55,754 nt of DNA. Source: Opitutales bacterium (GTDB lineage Bacteria > Verrucomicrobiota > Verrucomicrobiia > Opitutales > UBA953). How positions within the stretch are numbered: position 1 is the first letter of the stretch; the number at the start of each line of letters is the position of its first letter. The position numbers and the translations under genes were made by a program. The notes under the pieces are model-generated. The model was given only the letters and a program-made list of their open reading frames with translations. It ran no database searches and was not told the origin of the DNA. Shown piece after piece: positions 25,645-34,525 of this stretch. Location of the stretch: contig JAFSAO010000007.1 in the NCBI GenBank assembly GCA_017440935.1, forward strand, positions 1-55,754, read 5' to 3'.

Positions 25645-26298
25645 TCAAATTGGGGGGGGGGGCTGCTTAAATTTCAAAACTTTCGCGGGAACGCCGGCGA
25701 CCACCGCGTGCGCGGGAACGTCTTTAACAACCACCGCTCCTGCGCCGATAAGGCAATCTTCTCCGAGATTTTTTACGCCTGTCATAATTGTCGCACTGAT
25801 TCCGACATAGGCGAATTTTTCAGCGACCATAGATGCGCCGAAATTCACCCCGGTTGAAAGAAATGTTCCTTCGTTCAAAACCGTGTGATGCGCAAGATGA
25901 ACACTCATCGAAATCATCACAAAGTCGCGAATTTCCGCGTAAGGCATAATCGTTGTTCCGAGCAAAATATAAACGCCCTGCCCAAGTTTTACATTCGGAG
26001 AAAGGACGACGGACGGATGAATATAATTCGGTGTTTCGTAGCCAATCTCCCGAGCTTTTTTCAAAAACTGAACGCGCAAGCGATTGTTGCCGAGCGGGCA
26101 ATAAACAGCGCGCACGCCATGCGTCCCCGCGAGCGTTTCAAGCAAGTCTACTTTTCCGAGGACGGGAACGCCGCGAACGCTCGTCCCTTGCATTGAATCC
26201 GAGTCATCCAAAAATCCGACAACATCAACTCCGGCTTCCTGCAAATACGCAAGATAAACTTCACCGTAAGTCCCCGCTCCGATGATGACACTTTTCAT
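25645..26298 (-). CDS. PglD/NeuD-like sugar acetyltransferase
   Basis: 217 residues. N-terminal Rossmann-like part (SVIIGAGTYGEVYLAYLQEAGVDVVGFLDD) and C-terminal left-handed beta-helix hexapeptide repeats with GAGAVVVKDVPAHAVVAGVPAKVLKF. The family acetylates UDP-4-amino sugars (bacillosamine) or sialic acid precursors. The gene starts inside the stop codon of the initiating transferase (TAATG). A run of 11 C encodes PPPP just before the stop. With 10 or 13 C the frame extends about 20 codons and ends at an ATGA overlap with the GNAT start; with 12 it ends a few codons later. Confidence 0.85.
   Translation of the reverse strand: MKSVIIGAGTYGEVYLAYLQEAGVDVVGFLDDSDSMQGTSVRGVPVLGKVDLLETLAGTHGVRAVYCPLGNNRLRVQFLKKAREIGYETPNYIHPSVVLSPNVKLGQGVYILLGTTIMPYAEIRDFVMISMSVHLAHHTVLNEGTFLSTGVNFGASMVAEKFAYVGISATIMTGVKNLGEDCLIGAGAVVVKDVPAHAVVAGVPAKVLKFKQPPPPI
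25652..25662. repeat. Homopolymer tract of 11 G at the 3' end of the PglD-like gene
   Basis: It encodes the final prolines. Changes alter the C-terminus and whether ribosomes reach the GNAT start. Confidence 0.85.
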
Positions 26299-26915
26299 TA
26301 GTTGCTCCCGTTAAAAGGTTCGATGCCGATTTCTTTCGTGCCGCTGTTGATATCGGCGCGTTTCAGGACTTTGAGAGCCGTTAAAAACAGGATTTTTACG
26401 TCCACCCAAAACGAAATATTATCGACATACCAAACGTCCAACTCGAACTTGCGCGTCCACGAGATAGCATTGCGCCCGTGCACTTGCGCCCAGCCCGTTA
26501 CCCCCGGCAAAACATCGTGTCGGCGCGCCTGTTCTTTGGTGTAAAGCGGCAAATAGCAAACGTGCAATGGGCGGGGACCGACGATAGAAATATCGCCGCG
26601 CAAGATATTGATGAGCTGCGGAAGCTCGTCGAGAGACGTCGAACGAATGAAGCGTCCGACGCGGGTAATACGTTGCTCATTCGGAAGTAAGTTCCCCTCG
26701 GCATCCCGCTCATCCGTCATCGATTTAAATTTAATGACTTTGAAAACTTTTCCGTGTTTACCCGGACGCTCTTGCATAAAAAAAATCCCCGCACCTTTGT
26801 TTGCAAAATGTAGCCAAATGCAAAGCACCAGCAACAGCGGAGACGCGACAATTAACACACACAAAGCGAGCGTGACATCAAAAATGCGCTTAAAACAATC
26901 GCGATAGAGCTTCAT
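26298..26915 (-). CDS. Initiating phosphoglycosyl transferase (PglC/WcaJ-C type)
   Basis: 205 residues, the short monotopic form. N-terminal membrane hairpin (about 12-35), then [22 protein letters not shown], the catalytic Asp-Glu in [13 protein letters not shown] (about 93-105), GPRPL and [13 protein letters not shown]. It moves a sugar-1-phosphate from a UDP-sugar to undecaprenyl phosphate on the inner membrane, the first step of lipid-linked glycan assembly. Between the aminotransferase and the acetyltransferase it completes a pglE-pglC-pglD-like core. Confidence 0.92.
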   Translation of the reverse strand: MKLYRDCFKRIFDVTLALCVLIVASPLLLVLCIWLHFANKGAGIFFMQERPGKHGKVFKVIKFKSMTDERDAEGNLLPNEQRITRVGRFIRSTSLDELPQLINILRGDISIVGPRPLHVCYLPLYTKEQARRHDVLPGVTGWAQVHGRNAISWTRKFELDVWYVDNISFWVDVKILFLTALKVLKRADINSGTKEIGIEPFNGSN

Positions 26916-26942
26916 CGTAAAACCTAAAGTAACGTCGGAATT

Positions 26943-28070
26943 TTACGCTTTGATAGTGCTGACGACGCGGGCGATATCGTCGTCGGAAAGCGATGAACCG
27001 GACGGCAGGCAAAGCCCTTGCGAGAAGATTTTTTCCGAAGTGCCGTTCCCGTAGAACGGAGCCGACGCGTAAACAGGCTGCAGATGCATCGGTTTCCAAA
27101 GCGGACGCGTTTCAATGTTTGCCGCATCAAGTTTCTGCCGGAGAGCCTCGTAATCCGTGCCGAATTTTTCCGGGTCGACGAGAATACAAGTCAGCCAGAA
27201 GTTCGAGGCAAATTCCGCGCCCGGAGCCTGCTTAACGGTGATTCCCGGCGTTCCCGCGAGCAGTTTCGTGTAGAGCGCGTGGATTTGACGGCGGCGAGCC
27301 ACGTGCGCATCGAGCACTTCCATTTGCCCGCGCCCGATTCCCGCGCAAATATTGCTCATGCGGTAATTGTAGCCGATTTTTTCGTGTTGGTAATACGGGC
27401 GGTTTTCGCGCGCTTGCGTTGCGTAAAACATCGTGCGCTTGGCTTGTTCCTGCGTGCGGCAAATGAGCGCGCCGCCGCCGGAAGTCGTGATAATTTTATT
27501 TCCGTTAAACGAAAGTGCGGCGAAATCGCCGAAAGTGCCGCATTTGCGCCCTTTGTATTCCGCGCCGAGGGCTTCGGCGGCATCTTCGAGCACGGGGACG
27601 CCGTATTTTTCGGCAACGGCGCAAATTTCGTCCATTTTCGCCGGCATTCCGTAAAGATGCACGGGAACGATCGCTTTCGGGAATTTCCCGGTTTTTTCTT
27701 TGCGGTCGAGAATTGCTTTTTCGAGCAAAACCGGATCCATGTTCCAGGTATCTTCTTCGGAATCAACAAACACGGGAACGCCGCCGCAGTAAACAACCGG
27801 ATTCGCGCTCGCCGCGAAAGTGAAACTTTGGCAAATGACCTCGTCGCCCGCGCCGACGCCGAGTTGAATCAGCCCGAGATGCAACGCCGCCGTTCCCGCG
27901 CTGAGCGCGACCGCGTGGCGATTTTCCCCGAGATACTCCGAGAGTGCCGCTTCAAACGCGTTTACGTTCGGTCCGAGCGGCACCACCCAATTCGTGTCGA
28001 AGGCTTCTTTGATGAAGTCTTGTTCGTGCCCGCCCATGTGAGCCAGCGAAAGCCAAATTTTTTTGTTCAT
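26943..28070 (-). CDS. DegT/DnrJ/EryC1 sugar aminotransferase (PglE-like)
   Basis: 375 residues from the ATG before NKKIWLSLAHMGGHE; an upstream frame to 28400 is not family-like and overlaps the nadC start region. PLP enzyme that transaminates a UDP-4-keto-sugar. Seen: LSAGTAALHLGL (about 62-73), EDAAEALGAEYKGRKCG (about 160), and the PLP lysine in FNGNKIITTSGGG (about 187). First gene of the minus-strand glycan operon. The 4,6-dehydratase that would supply the keto-sugar is not in the window. Confidence 0.92.
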   Translation of the reverse strand: MNKKIWLSLAHMGGHEQDFIKEAFDTNWVVPLGPNVNAFEAALSEYLGENRHAVALSAGTAALHLGLIQLGVGAGDEVICQSFTFAASANPVVYCGGVPVFVDSEEDTWNMDPVLLEKAILDRKEKTGKFPKAIVPVHLYGMPAKMDEICAVAEKYGVPVLEDAAEALGAEYKGRKCGTFGDFAALSFNGNKIITTSGGGALICRTQEQAKRTMFYATQARENRPYYQHEKIGYNYRMSNICAGIGRGQMEVLDAHVARRRQIHALYTKLLAGTPGITVKQAPGAEFASNFWLTCILVDPEKFGTDYEALRQKLDAANIETRPLWKPMHLQPVYASAPFYGNGTSEKIFSQGLCLPSGSSLSDDDIARVVSTIKA

Positions 28071-28170
28071 ACAGCGTATGCTCCCACTGTAATTTGTTTT
28101 TTTGCATATTACAAACATTGAATTCATTTTCACCTTGCGGGAACGCGGCGGAAAGAGTTTCTTTTCGATT

Positions 28171-29109
28171 ATGAAGAAAACTCTGCAAGAAGCGCCGGGA
28201 CTCTGCCACCGCTTAAGCTGGGATGAGATTGATTCCGAATACCTCAAAACTATCGTTACGCTCGCCCGCGACGAAGATATTGCGGGAACGGGACTTTGCT
28301 CCGCGATGCGCCCGAAGCACGCCGGAGACCCGACAACGGAAACCACAGCTCCTGCGGGAAAAATTGCCTCCGCGAAGTTTGTAGCGCGCAAAGCCTGCAC
28401 GCTCTCCGGACTTCCGCTCGTTCCCGTAATCCTCGAAGTTTACGGAGGAAAAGTTTCGGCAAAAATGAACGTCTCCGACGGAGAAAGCGTTCCCGCAGGG
28501 ACCGTGATCGGCACCATTTCCGGCGACGCCGCACAAATGCTGACGGCAGAGCGTGTCATGCTCAATTTTCTCCAACGCATGAGCGGCATTGCCACACAAA
28601 CTGCGCGCTACGTTGCCGCACTCGGAGATTCCTCTACGCGGTTGCTCGATACGCGCAAAACGACGCCCGGACACCGTGTTCTCGACAAATACGCCGTCGG
28701 GTGCGGCGGAGCGTGGAATCACCGTATCGGGCTCTATGACCGCCTCATGCTCAAGGACAACCACCTTGCGGCAGACGAAGCCGTCGCGGGAACGCGCCTT
28801 GCCGCAATCGTGCGTCAGTCGCGCCGGGAACGTCCGGATTTACTCTGCGAAGTCGAAGTTGACTCGCTCTCGCAGATTCCCCCGGTTCTTGAAGCCAGCG
28901 CAGATATCATTCTCCTCGACAATTTTTCCGTCGAAGATTTGAAAAAAGCCGTAGAACTTATCGGCGACGAAGCGTGGACGGAAATCAGCGGGGGAGTTTC
29001 AATCGAAAGTTTGCCGATTCTCGGAACCGTCGGAGCCGATTTTGTTTCCTGCGGAGCGCTGACCCACAACGTCCCGTGGATTGACATCGGTCTCGACTGG
29101 GACGAGTAG
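28171..29109 (+). CDS. nadC: Nicotinate-nucleotide pyrophosphorylase (quinolinate phosphoribosyltransferase)
   Basis: 312 residues from the ATG before KKTLQEAPG. It converts quinolinate and PRPP to nicotinate mononucleotide in NAD synthesis. Diagnostic blocks: LARDEDIAGTGL near the N-terminus, AERVMLNFLQRMSGIATQT (about 130-150), LDTRKTTPGHRVLDKYAVGCGGAWNHRIGLYDRLMLKDNHL (about 165-205) and IILLDNFS. Starts divergently from the glycan operon. The nadA and nadB genes are not here. Confidence 0.96.
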   Translation: MKKTLQEAPGLCHRLSWDEIDSEYLKTIVTLARDEDIAGTGLCSAMRPKHAGDPTTETTAPAGKIASAKFVARKACTLSGLPLVPVILEVYGGKVSAKMNVSDGESVPAGTVIGTISGDAAQMLTAERVMLNFLQRMSGIATQTARYVAALGDSSTRLLDTRKTTPGHRVLDKYAVGCGGAWNHRIGLYDRLMLKDNHLAADEAVAGTRLAAIVRQSRRERPDLLCEVEVDSLSQIPPVLEASADIILLDNFSVEDLKKAVELIGDEAWTEISGGVSIESLPILGTVGADFVSCGALTHNVPWIDIGLDWDE

Positions 29110-29174
29110 TCAGCTGAAGGCTGAATTTTTGGAGCGCTAAGCATCGGGCATCGAGCTCCAAGCGACGTGCAGAG

Positions 29175-29194
29175 GTTTTTGCTTTGGCAAAAAC
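29175..29194. repeat. GTTTTTGC-loop-GCAAAAAC hairpin
   Basis: Perfect eight-base stem in the low-complexity spacer after nadC; third member of the TTTTGC hairpin group. Confidence 0.55.
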
Positions 29195-29320
29195 TTTGAA
29201 GTGTCTGCTTGATGTTTGATATTTTGCGCTTGGCACTCCTCACTCGAATCCCGATAGGGCGACAGGATTGTCGTCCTCCACAATAAACCCTCATCGGTTT
29301 CTCCCAAAATACAAAAACAA

Positions 29321-29366
29321 AAAAAGCGTTCCCGCAGAGGAGAACGCTTTTTTTTCGCGGGAACGC
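29321..29366. terminator. Compound bidirectional terminator between nadC and the secretin gene
   Basis: Two mutually exclusive stems share one arm: AAAAAGCGTTC (29321-29331) with GAACGCTTTTT (29342-29352) plus T8, and GCGTTCCCGC (29326-29335) with GCGGGAACGC (29357-29366). The pairs are copies of the dispersed word. Confidence 0.8.
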
Positions 29367-29372
29367 TCTTAA

Positions 29373-32267
29373 TTAGAGCGAACCGGCAGAGGTCGGCGTA
29401 TTTGCCGCATCCGTCGTCGTCGGAGCCGTTTCCGTCGGACGCGTCGATTCGCGGTAGAGAACACCCGAGGACGTCATAAACGTCGGGTTCGAGTAAATTT
29501 CCGCCGGAGTCGTTCCACGGAAGGTGGAAATCGCAGCAGAACCGCCGCGGGAAATCAAGTTCCCGGTGATGAAGACGAGGAGATTCTTCTTCTGAACAGC
29601 CTTGGACGTGCCACGGAAAGCGGAACCGATAAGCGGAAGGTCACCGAGAATCGGAACCTTGTCATCGACCGTGCGGATTTCTTCGCGCATCAAGCCCCCA
29701 ATAACCATCGTCGCACCGTCCGCAATCGTAACGGAGGTTTTGACACGGCGAATATTGAAGACCGGCTGGTAGTAAGTCATCGGCGTCGTGACAATGGTGG
29801 AACCGACCATGGAAACAGCCGTTCCTCCGTAGTCCATGAAGCCTTCAAATTCCATGATCTTGAGATCGTCAATCGTGAGCTTGATGGAGTTATCCGCGTT
29901 CACAGTCGGCGTAACATTGAGAATGATACCGACCTTTTCAAATTCTTCGGACGTCGTGCGGTCGAACTGCGGGACTGCCGGAGCAATCGTCACCGTTCCG
30001 CCTCCGCTACTCCAATTGTTGTTGTTATTGTTGTTGCTTCCGGAAGAAGAAACTTCCATCTGGGGATCGTCGTAAGAGGACGGGAAGTTGATCAACTGAG
30101 CAATTTCGATTTCCGCCTGCTGTTCGGTTTCCACCGTGAGGCTCGGAGCCGCCATGATGTCCGCCCCAGCCTTGTTATCGAGGAGATTCAAAAGCAGGTA
30201 GACATCGTAATCGCCAAGCGTCCCGATGTTGCCGACGAAGCTCGGAACCGCACTGCCGAAAACGCCGTCGGCGACTTCTGCCGGGTTAGAAATTCCTGCA
30301 GGACCGAAATCAAGAGCTCCCCTGATCGACGGAACCGGGCTGTCAAAAGTCTTCCAGCGCATTTCGCCGTCATTTTCGCCAACGACGTTGCCTTCATCGT
30401 CGTAGATAAACTGCGGAGAATTACCGATTGAGATCTTCTTCGTTCCCGCATCAACGGCGTGCGTTTCGTGGGCACCGCGATTGTAGGTTCCGGCACGAAC
30501 GACACCGTTCTTAGCAAGACGCCAATTTGCAGTCGCTTCGTGGAGAGCCGTATCGCTGACTTCGATGAATTTCGCTTCGATATTGACCTGCTTGATGGAG
30601 TCTTCGTCGAGCTTCTGAATCGTGCGACGGATCTTTTCGATAACCTTCGGATCGGAGTGGACGACCGTAAACACGTTTTCATCGCAAGTAATCGTGTCTT
30701 CCGGACCAAACTTGATGCCGCGCTTCTGGAAATAAAGTTTCGGCACGTCCGTCTCATCAATTTCCTGCGTCGCCGCAGCTGCGCCTCCGCCCCACGGGTC
30801 ATTTCCGGCATCCGCCGTTGCGGCCGTAGCCGTTGTGCGCATGACGGACTTCTTCATCTTTTCGATGGCGTTGGTCGACGGAATTTCGACTTCGAGCAGA
30901 TTCGTGTTTCCGACAGCCGGGTGGACTTCAACGATACCGTCGCGAATGTCGTAAGAGTAATTCGCACGACGGAGAATCAGTTCGAGAACTTTTGAAAGCG
31001 GCTGGCTTTGAATGGAAAGATTGATCGGGGGAAGATCTTGAAGCCCTTGAACGCCTTCTGCAATAACGATATCAAGACCGCGCCCGGTCGGGTCGTAGCT
31101 CTTTGCGAGTTCGTTCAAGGTATCAATCGCGCTCTGGAGGCTTGCATTACGCAGAGTCACCGAAATAAGCAGGCGATCCATCTTGATCTTGAGCGGATTC
31201 TGATCCGGATTTTGGTTTTCTGCCTTTGCTTCGACGGAGTATGCACGCCCGAAATCCCACGAATTGGTCGTGTGGTTGAGCATCGTCGTGCGCGTTACTT
31301 CATGGTTGTAGGCGGCAGAATTTGCCAAAATTTCGTTGATACGAAGTTTCATTGCCTTCGCCTGCGTGTTGTTCGCGTCGAAGAGCAATACATTGTCGTA
31401 AACGCGCAAGGCTCCTTCGTAGTCACCATAGAGATAGAGCGAGCTTGCGTGAGCGAGGAGAGTCTGCGTTTCCTTTTCGTTGCGCTCAAGATTCGGGTTC
31501 AAATTATACGGATTGTAGGCATCCGGCGTTTTGCACCACGCATCAAAATAGGTTTTGAGGCTGAGGTAAAGGCGATGCTTTTCCCCAAGAATGTTCTTAA
31601 CTTCATTCAGATAGGATTCCGCTTCTTTCGGAGCGCGCTTTGCAACAGCTTCCTGCAGATACGCAGCGGAAATCTTCGCACGCATTTCCTTGATGCGGTT
31701 CTGCTCGTTGACCGTAGACGGAAGCACCGGAAGGACCGTGCGGGCTTTGTCGACGGCGGAAATCGCATCCGGAAGACGGTGACGCACGAGGAGGTCTCCC
31801 GCTTCTTCGAGATGGCGTTCCGCCATGAGAATGGCGCTACGATTGCGAACGCGCGCATCGTCAATCATGCCTTCGGCAACAGACGTGTCGGAAACGCCGT
31901 TTTGCTTTTCAATGGCGCGCTGACGGATAAGCGAAATCTTGTCGCGGAACGGAACGGAAGCGACGTTATCCGGCAAAGCGGATTCAGCTTCGCTCAAAAG
32001 AGCAAGCGCATCATCCGTGCGACCTTGTGCAATATAACCGTTCGCTTTAAAAAGAGCGGCATCAACTTCCTTAAAAACTTCGGAGTAACGCTTAACGACG
32101 CGTTCGAGTGCCGTTTCTTCGGAGGAATCGGCGGGCGCCGGAGCGTTGGACTCGGCGTTATTGAGCGGAGCTTCTCCTTCTTCCGCGAACATTGCGGGCG
32201 CAGCGACGAACGTCGTCGAAACGAGGATTGAGGAGAACAGGGTTTGGAGGCGCAGGAGCTTGTTCAT
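29373..32267 (-). CDS. Secretin-like outer-membrane protein, Amuc_1098 family
   Basis: 964 residues. Signal peptide (to about residue 29), TPR-like helical region (about 60-330), secretin N-domains (about 375-480, LNLSIQSQPLSKVLELILRR), and a C-terminal secretin ring region ending MVIGGLMREEIRTVDDKVPILGDLPLIGSAFRGTS, the type II/III secretin signature. Forms an outer-membrane pore for a type IV pilus-like system. A run of Asn (NNNNNNN, about 755) encoded by AAC repeats forms a linker. Last gene of the five-gene cluster. It holds only two copies of the dispersed word in 2.9 kb. Confidence 0.9.
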   Translation of the reverse strand: MNKLLRLQTLFSSILVSTTFVAAPAMFAEEGEAPLNNAESNAPAPADSSEETALERVVKRYSEVFKEVDAALFKANGYIAQGRTDDALALLSEAESALPDNVASVPFRDKISLIRQRAIEKQNGVSDTSVAEGMIDDARVRNRSAILMAERHLEEAGDLLVRHRLPDAISAVDKARTVLPVLPSTVNEQNRIKEMRAKISAAYLQEAVAKRAPKEAESYLNEVKNILGEKHRLYLSLKTYFDAWCKTPDAYNPYNLNPNLERNEKETQTLLAHASSLYLYGDYEGALRVYDNVLLFDANNTQAKAMKLRINEILANSAAYNHEVTRTTMLNHTTNSWDFGRAYSVEAKAENQNPDQNPLKIKMDRLLISVTLRNASLQSAIDTLNELAKSYDPTGRGLDIVIAEGVQGLQDLPPINLSIQSQPLSKVLELILRRANYSYDIRDGIVEVHPAVGNTNLLEVEIPSTNAIEKMKKSVMRTTATAATADAGNDPWGGGAAAATQEIDETDVPKLYFQKRGIKFGPEDTITCDENVFTVVHSDPKVIEKIRRTIQKLDEDSIKQVNIEAKFIEVSDTALHEATANWRLAKNGVVRAGTYNRGAHETHAVDAGTKKISIGNSPQFIYDDEGNVVGENDGEMRWKTFDSPVPSIRGALDFGPAGISNPAEVADGVFGSAVPSFVGNIGTLGDYDVYLLLNLLDNKAGADIMAAPSLTVETEQQAEIEIAQLINFPSSYDDPQMEVSSSGSNNNNNNNWSSGGGTVTIAPAVPQFDRTTSEEFEKVGIILNVTPTVNADNSIKLTIDDLKIMEFEGFMDYGGTAVSMVGSTIVTTPMTYYQPVFNIRRVKTSVTIADGATMVIGGLMREEIRTVDDKVPILGDLPLIGSAFRGTSKAVQKKNLLVFITGNLISRGGSAAISTFRGTTPAEIYSNPTFMTSSGVLYRESTRPTETAPTTTDAANTPTSAGSL

Positions 32268-32338
32268 GCGAGGGGTGGTTTCTCGAGGTGAGAGGTTTAA
32301 TTTAAGGGGTTTAAAAACTATGGAGTAATTTGAAATTC

Positions 32339-33355
32339 TTATCGCTCGGGGGAGAGAACTCGCTCCGTCGTTTTCGGAGCTTTGGTTTTCTTGTCCACCT
32401 CGGAGGATTGTTTTTCAATTGTTGCCTCTTGAGCGGAAATGTCAAGACCTTTAATGCGAAAAACCTCTTCTCCGATGCGGATTTCTTTACCGTTTTCAAC
32501 GAATTTGAACGGCTCCGAAGAGGATGATCTGGAGGCAATTTCGCGGACGACATCCTTGCGTCCGGGAACGCGGGTTTCGCTATAAAGCCACTCCGACACC
32601 CCGTCCGTAAAGACGGCTTCCGTGCGATTCTTGTCCTGCACGGGAGCGACGCCAATCGTAAATTCGCGCGGAGTCCGCCCGGACTCGTCGATAACAACCG
32701 CAGAATACTTTTTGCTGAACCCGCTCGAACTCATTTGCTGAGTAATGCGGAATTCTTTGAGTTTCGCTCCCGTTCCTTCGATCGTTACCGGCTTTTCCGG
32801 AACAAGACGCACCACACGAACTCCGTCAACGGTGTTGTCGTCAAGCGTAATCGGCAACATCTCACGGGAACCGAAATTTACGAATTTCGACTTCGGATTG
32901 CCTCCGGAGATGTCGGCAATGTTAAGCACCGCGGCGTAGCGACCGGGAGCGGTAGATTCGGGCACCGGTTCTTTTCCTGCCGAATAAGAATTGATGACGA
33001 GGCGGAATTTCGGGTGCGACAACGATTTCAGCGTCAAGCCGAAGACTTCTTCGGGCGGCGGAGGAAGTTCTTTCGCAAAATATTTTTTCTGTTTGGAATC
33101 CCAACTGATTTCCGGGGCGGAAAACAAGTCGTAATTCCAACCTTCGACCGCATCCGGCGCGGGAGCCGTCCAAACGGTCGCAGCGTTTTGGGGTTCACCA
33201 TTCGCCGTCCACGTCGCAATTTCAGCACCCTTTAAGGTTTTTGCAGTTACCTTGTTAGGTTTTGCCGACTGCGGGGAAAGTAATGCATAAGCGACACACC
33301 CGCCGACACAGGCGAGAAGCGCAACAACAAAAAGAAGTTTATCCGAATTTTTCAT
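32339..33355 (-). CDS. Amuc_1099 family pilus-like system protein
   Basis: 338 residues. One N-terminal membrane helix (about 7-27, KLLFVVALLACVGGCVAYAL) then a periplasmic part with beta-rich segments and a C-terminal Lys/Glu-rich tail. I identify it by its place between the Amuc_1098-like secretin and the Amuc_1100-like gene and by overall build; sequence alone gives no function. Likely an inner-membrane platform protein with its body in the periplasm. It starts six bases after the stop of the preceding gene. Confidence 0.72.
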   Translation of the reverse strand: MKNSDKLLFVVALLACVGGCVAYALLSPQSAKPNKVTAKTLKGAEIATWTANGEPQNAATVWTAPAPDAVEGWNYDLFSAPEISWDSKQKKYFAKELPPPPEEVFGLTLKSLSHPKFRLVINSYSAGKEPVPESTAPGRYAAVLNIADISGGNPKSKFVNFGSREMLPITLDDNTVDGVRVVRLVPEKPVTIEGTGAKLKEFRITQQMSSSGFSKKYSAVVIDESGRTPREFTIGVAPVQDKNRTEAVFTDGVSEWLYSETRVPGRKDVVREIASRSSSSEPFKFVENGKEIRIGEEVFRIKGLDISAQEATIEKQSSEVDKKTKAPKTTERVLSPER

Positions 33356-33361
33356 GGCAAA

Positions 33362-34522
33362 TTATTCCTCTTCTTTCTCTTCGACAGAGACCGGATTTTC
33401 AACGGGAGAAACATACTCCAACGTTACCCAAAATTCCGAAAGCGATTCCGGAGAAACGACGGAAGTCGGCGGGACATCGGGAATCACGGGAGCCGCCGCG
33501 GGAGCATTCGACTCGGCGGGAGCACCGCCGAAAATGTCAAACTCATCCGCCGCAGGCGCGGGAACGCCGGACTCAACCTCGGTGACCGGAGGAGGATTCA
33601 ATTCCGCCTTCTTCGCTTCGATATCCCCGTTGCTCACGGGAGAAACCGCAACGTCGCGAACAAAAACGGGATATTCGCCCTTGCCGGAAAACGCCGCGAT
33701 AAAATCTCGCAACACCGCCGTCGGAGCGACAAATCCGATTTGGAATGCGACTGCGTCCACCGCATTCGGCTTACGCAACGACGGGAACATCGTTCCACGA
33801 GAATTTCCGGTGCAGATCAGGCGATACAACCCGGTTTCGGCAGATGTTTCTGTCGGAGCGACGGAAAGTTCGTCTTTGTTGACGAGCGCATTCACGGCTC
33901 CGGCTTTCTTCGGCAGTTCTGCCGCTTCGCGCCGAATACCCTTTATCCAGAGAAACACACGCTTATCCGGCGCCAGAAGATTGTTATTACGCAAATCCGC
34001 TTCATGCTTCGTCCGCGCGTCAACGAGCTTATCCGTAAGCAACTGAACGACTTTTTGCTCCATTCCGAGAAGCGGCAGAGCTTCCGACGCGGGTTTGGTC
34101 TGAGTCCCGGCGTAACGCGAAAAACCGAAAGATTTGGCATCTCCGTCGAGCACGATTTTTTCGCTCTGCATTTTTTTTGCGCGCTCATTCACATCGCTAA
34201 GCAGGGAACTCGAAAAATCACCCGCTTCCGTTCCCGTCTTCGGTTCCAGTTGCGAGGCTTTTTTACCTTTCACGGCGGCGATTTTCTGCGTCTTTGCCGC
34301 TACGAGCTTTTGCGCATTGGCGTTCCCGACAGCGAGATTTTCCTCGGTCAGAGCCGGCTCGTTCCCGCGATTGGCGAGGCGTTTCAAGGATTTTTCCGTC
34401 TTTTCAATCGAGGCTTTGGTTGAAGAAATCGCGAGAAATTCTTTCACGCAAAATCCCACACCGGCGAGAAACGCCAGCGCGAAAATGCCGACAATTACCG
34501 CAAATACTTTATCTTTTTTCAT
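33362..34522 (-). CDS. Amuc_1100 family pilus-like protein
   Basis: 386 residues. An N-terminal membrane helix (about 8-26, FAVIVGIFALAFLAGVGFCV) is followed by a coiled coil (about 30-55) and a mixed periplasmic domain, with a Pro/Ala-rich segment near 320-350. Size, topology and position match Amuc_1100 of Akkermansia, the surface-accessible protein known to signal to host TLR2, whose fold is related to PilO/PilN-type proteins. Whether this homologue has host activity is unknown. Three bases separate it from the PilM-like gene upstream. Confidence 0.75.
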   Translation of the reverse strand: MKKDKVFAVIVGIFALAFLAGVGFCVKEFLAISSTKASIEKTEKSLKRLANRGNEPALTEENLAVGNANAQKLVAAKTQKIAAVKGKKASQLEPKTGTEAGDFSSSLLSDVNERAKKMQSEKIVLDGDAKSFGFSRYAGTQTKPASEALPLLGMEQKVVQLLTDKLVDARTKHEADLRNNNLLAPDKRVFLWIKGIRREAAELPKKAGAVNALVNKDELSVAPTETSAETGLYRLICTGNSRGTMFPSLRKPNAVDAVAFQIGFVAPTAVLRDFIAAFSGKGEYPVFVRDVAVSPVSNGDIEAKKAELNPPPVTEVESGVPAPAADEFDIFGGAPAESNAPAAAPVIPDVPPTSVVSPESLSEFWVTLEYVSPVENPVSVEEKEEE

Positions 34523-34525
34523 CGA

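Noticed and set aside
28081..28170. A divergent promoter pair between the glycan operon and nadC
   Set aside because: Promoters must be here, but I found no -35/-10 pair with acceptable spacing on either strand.
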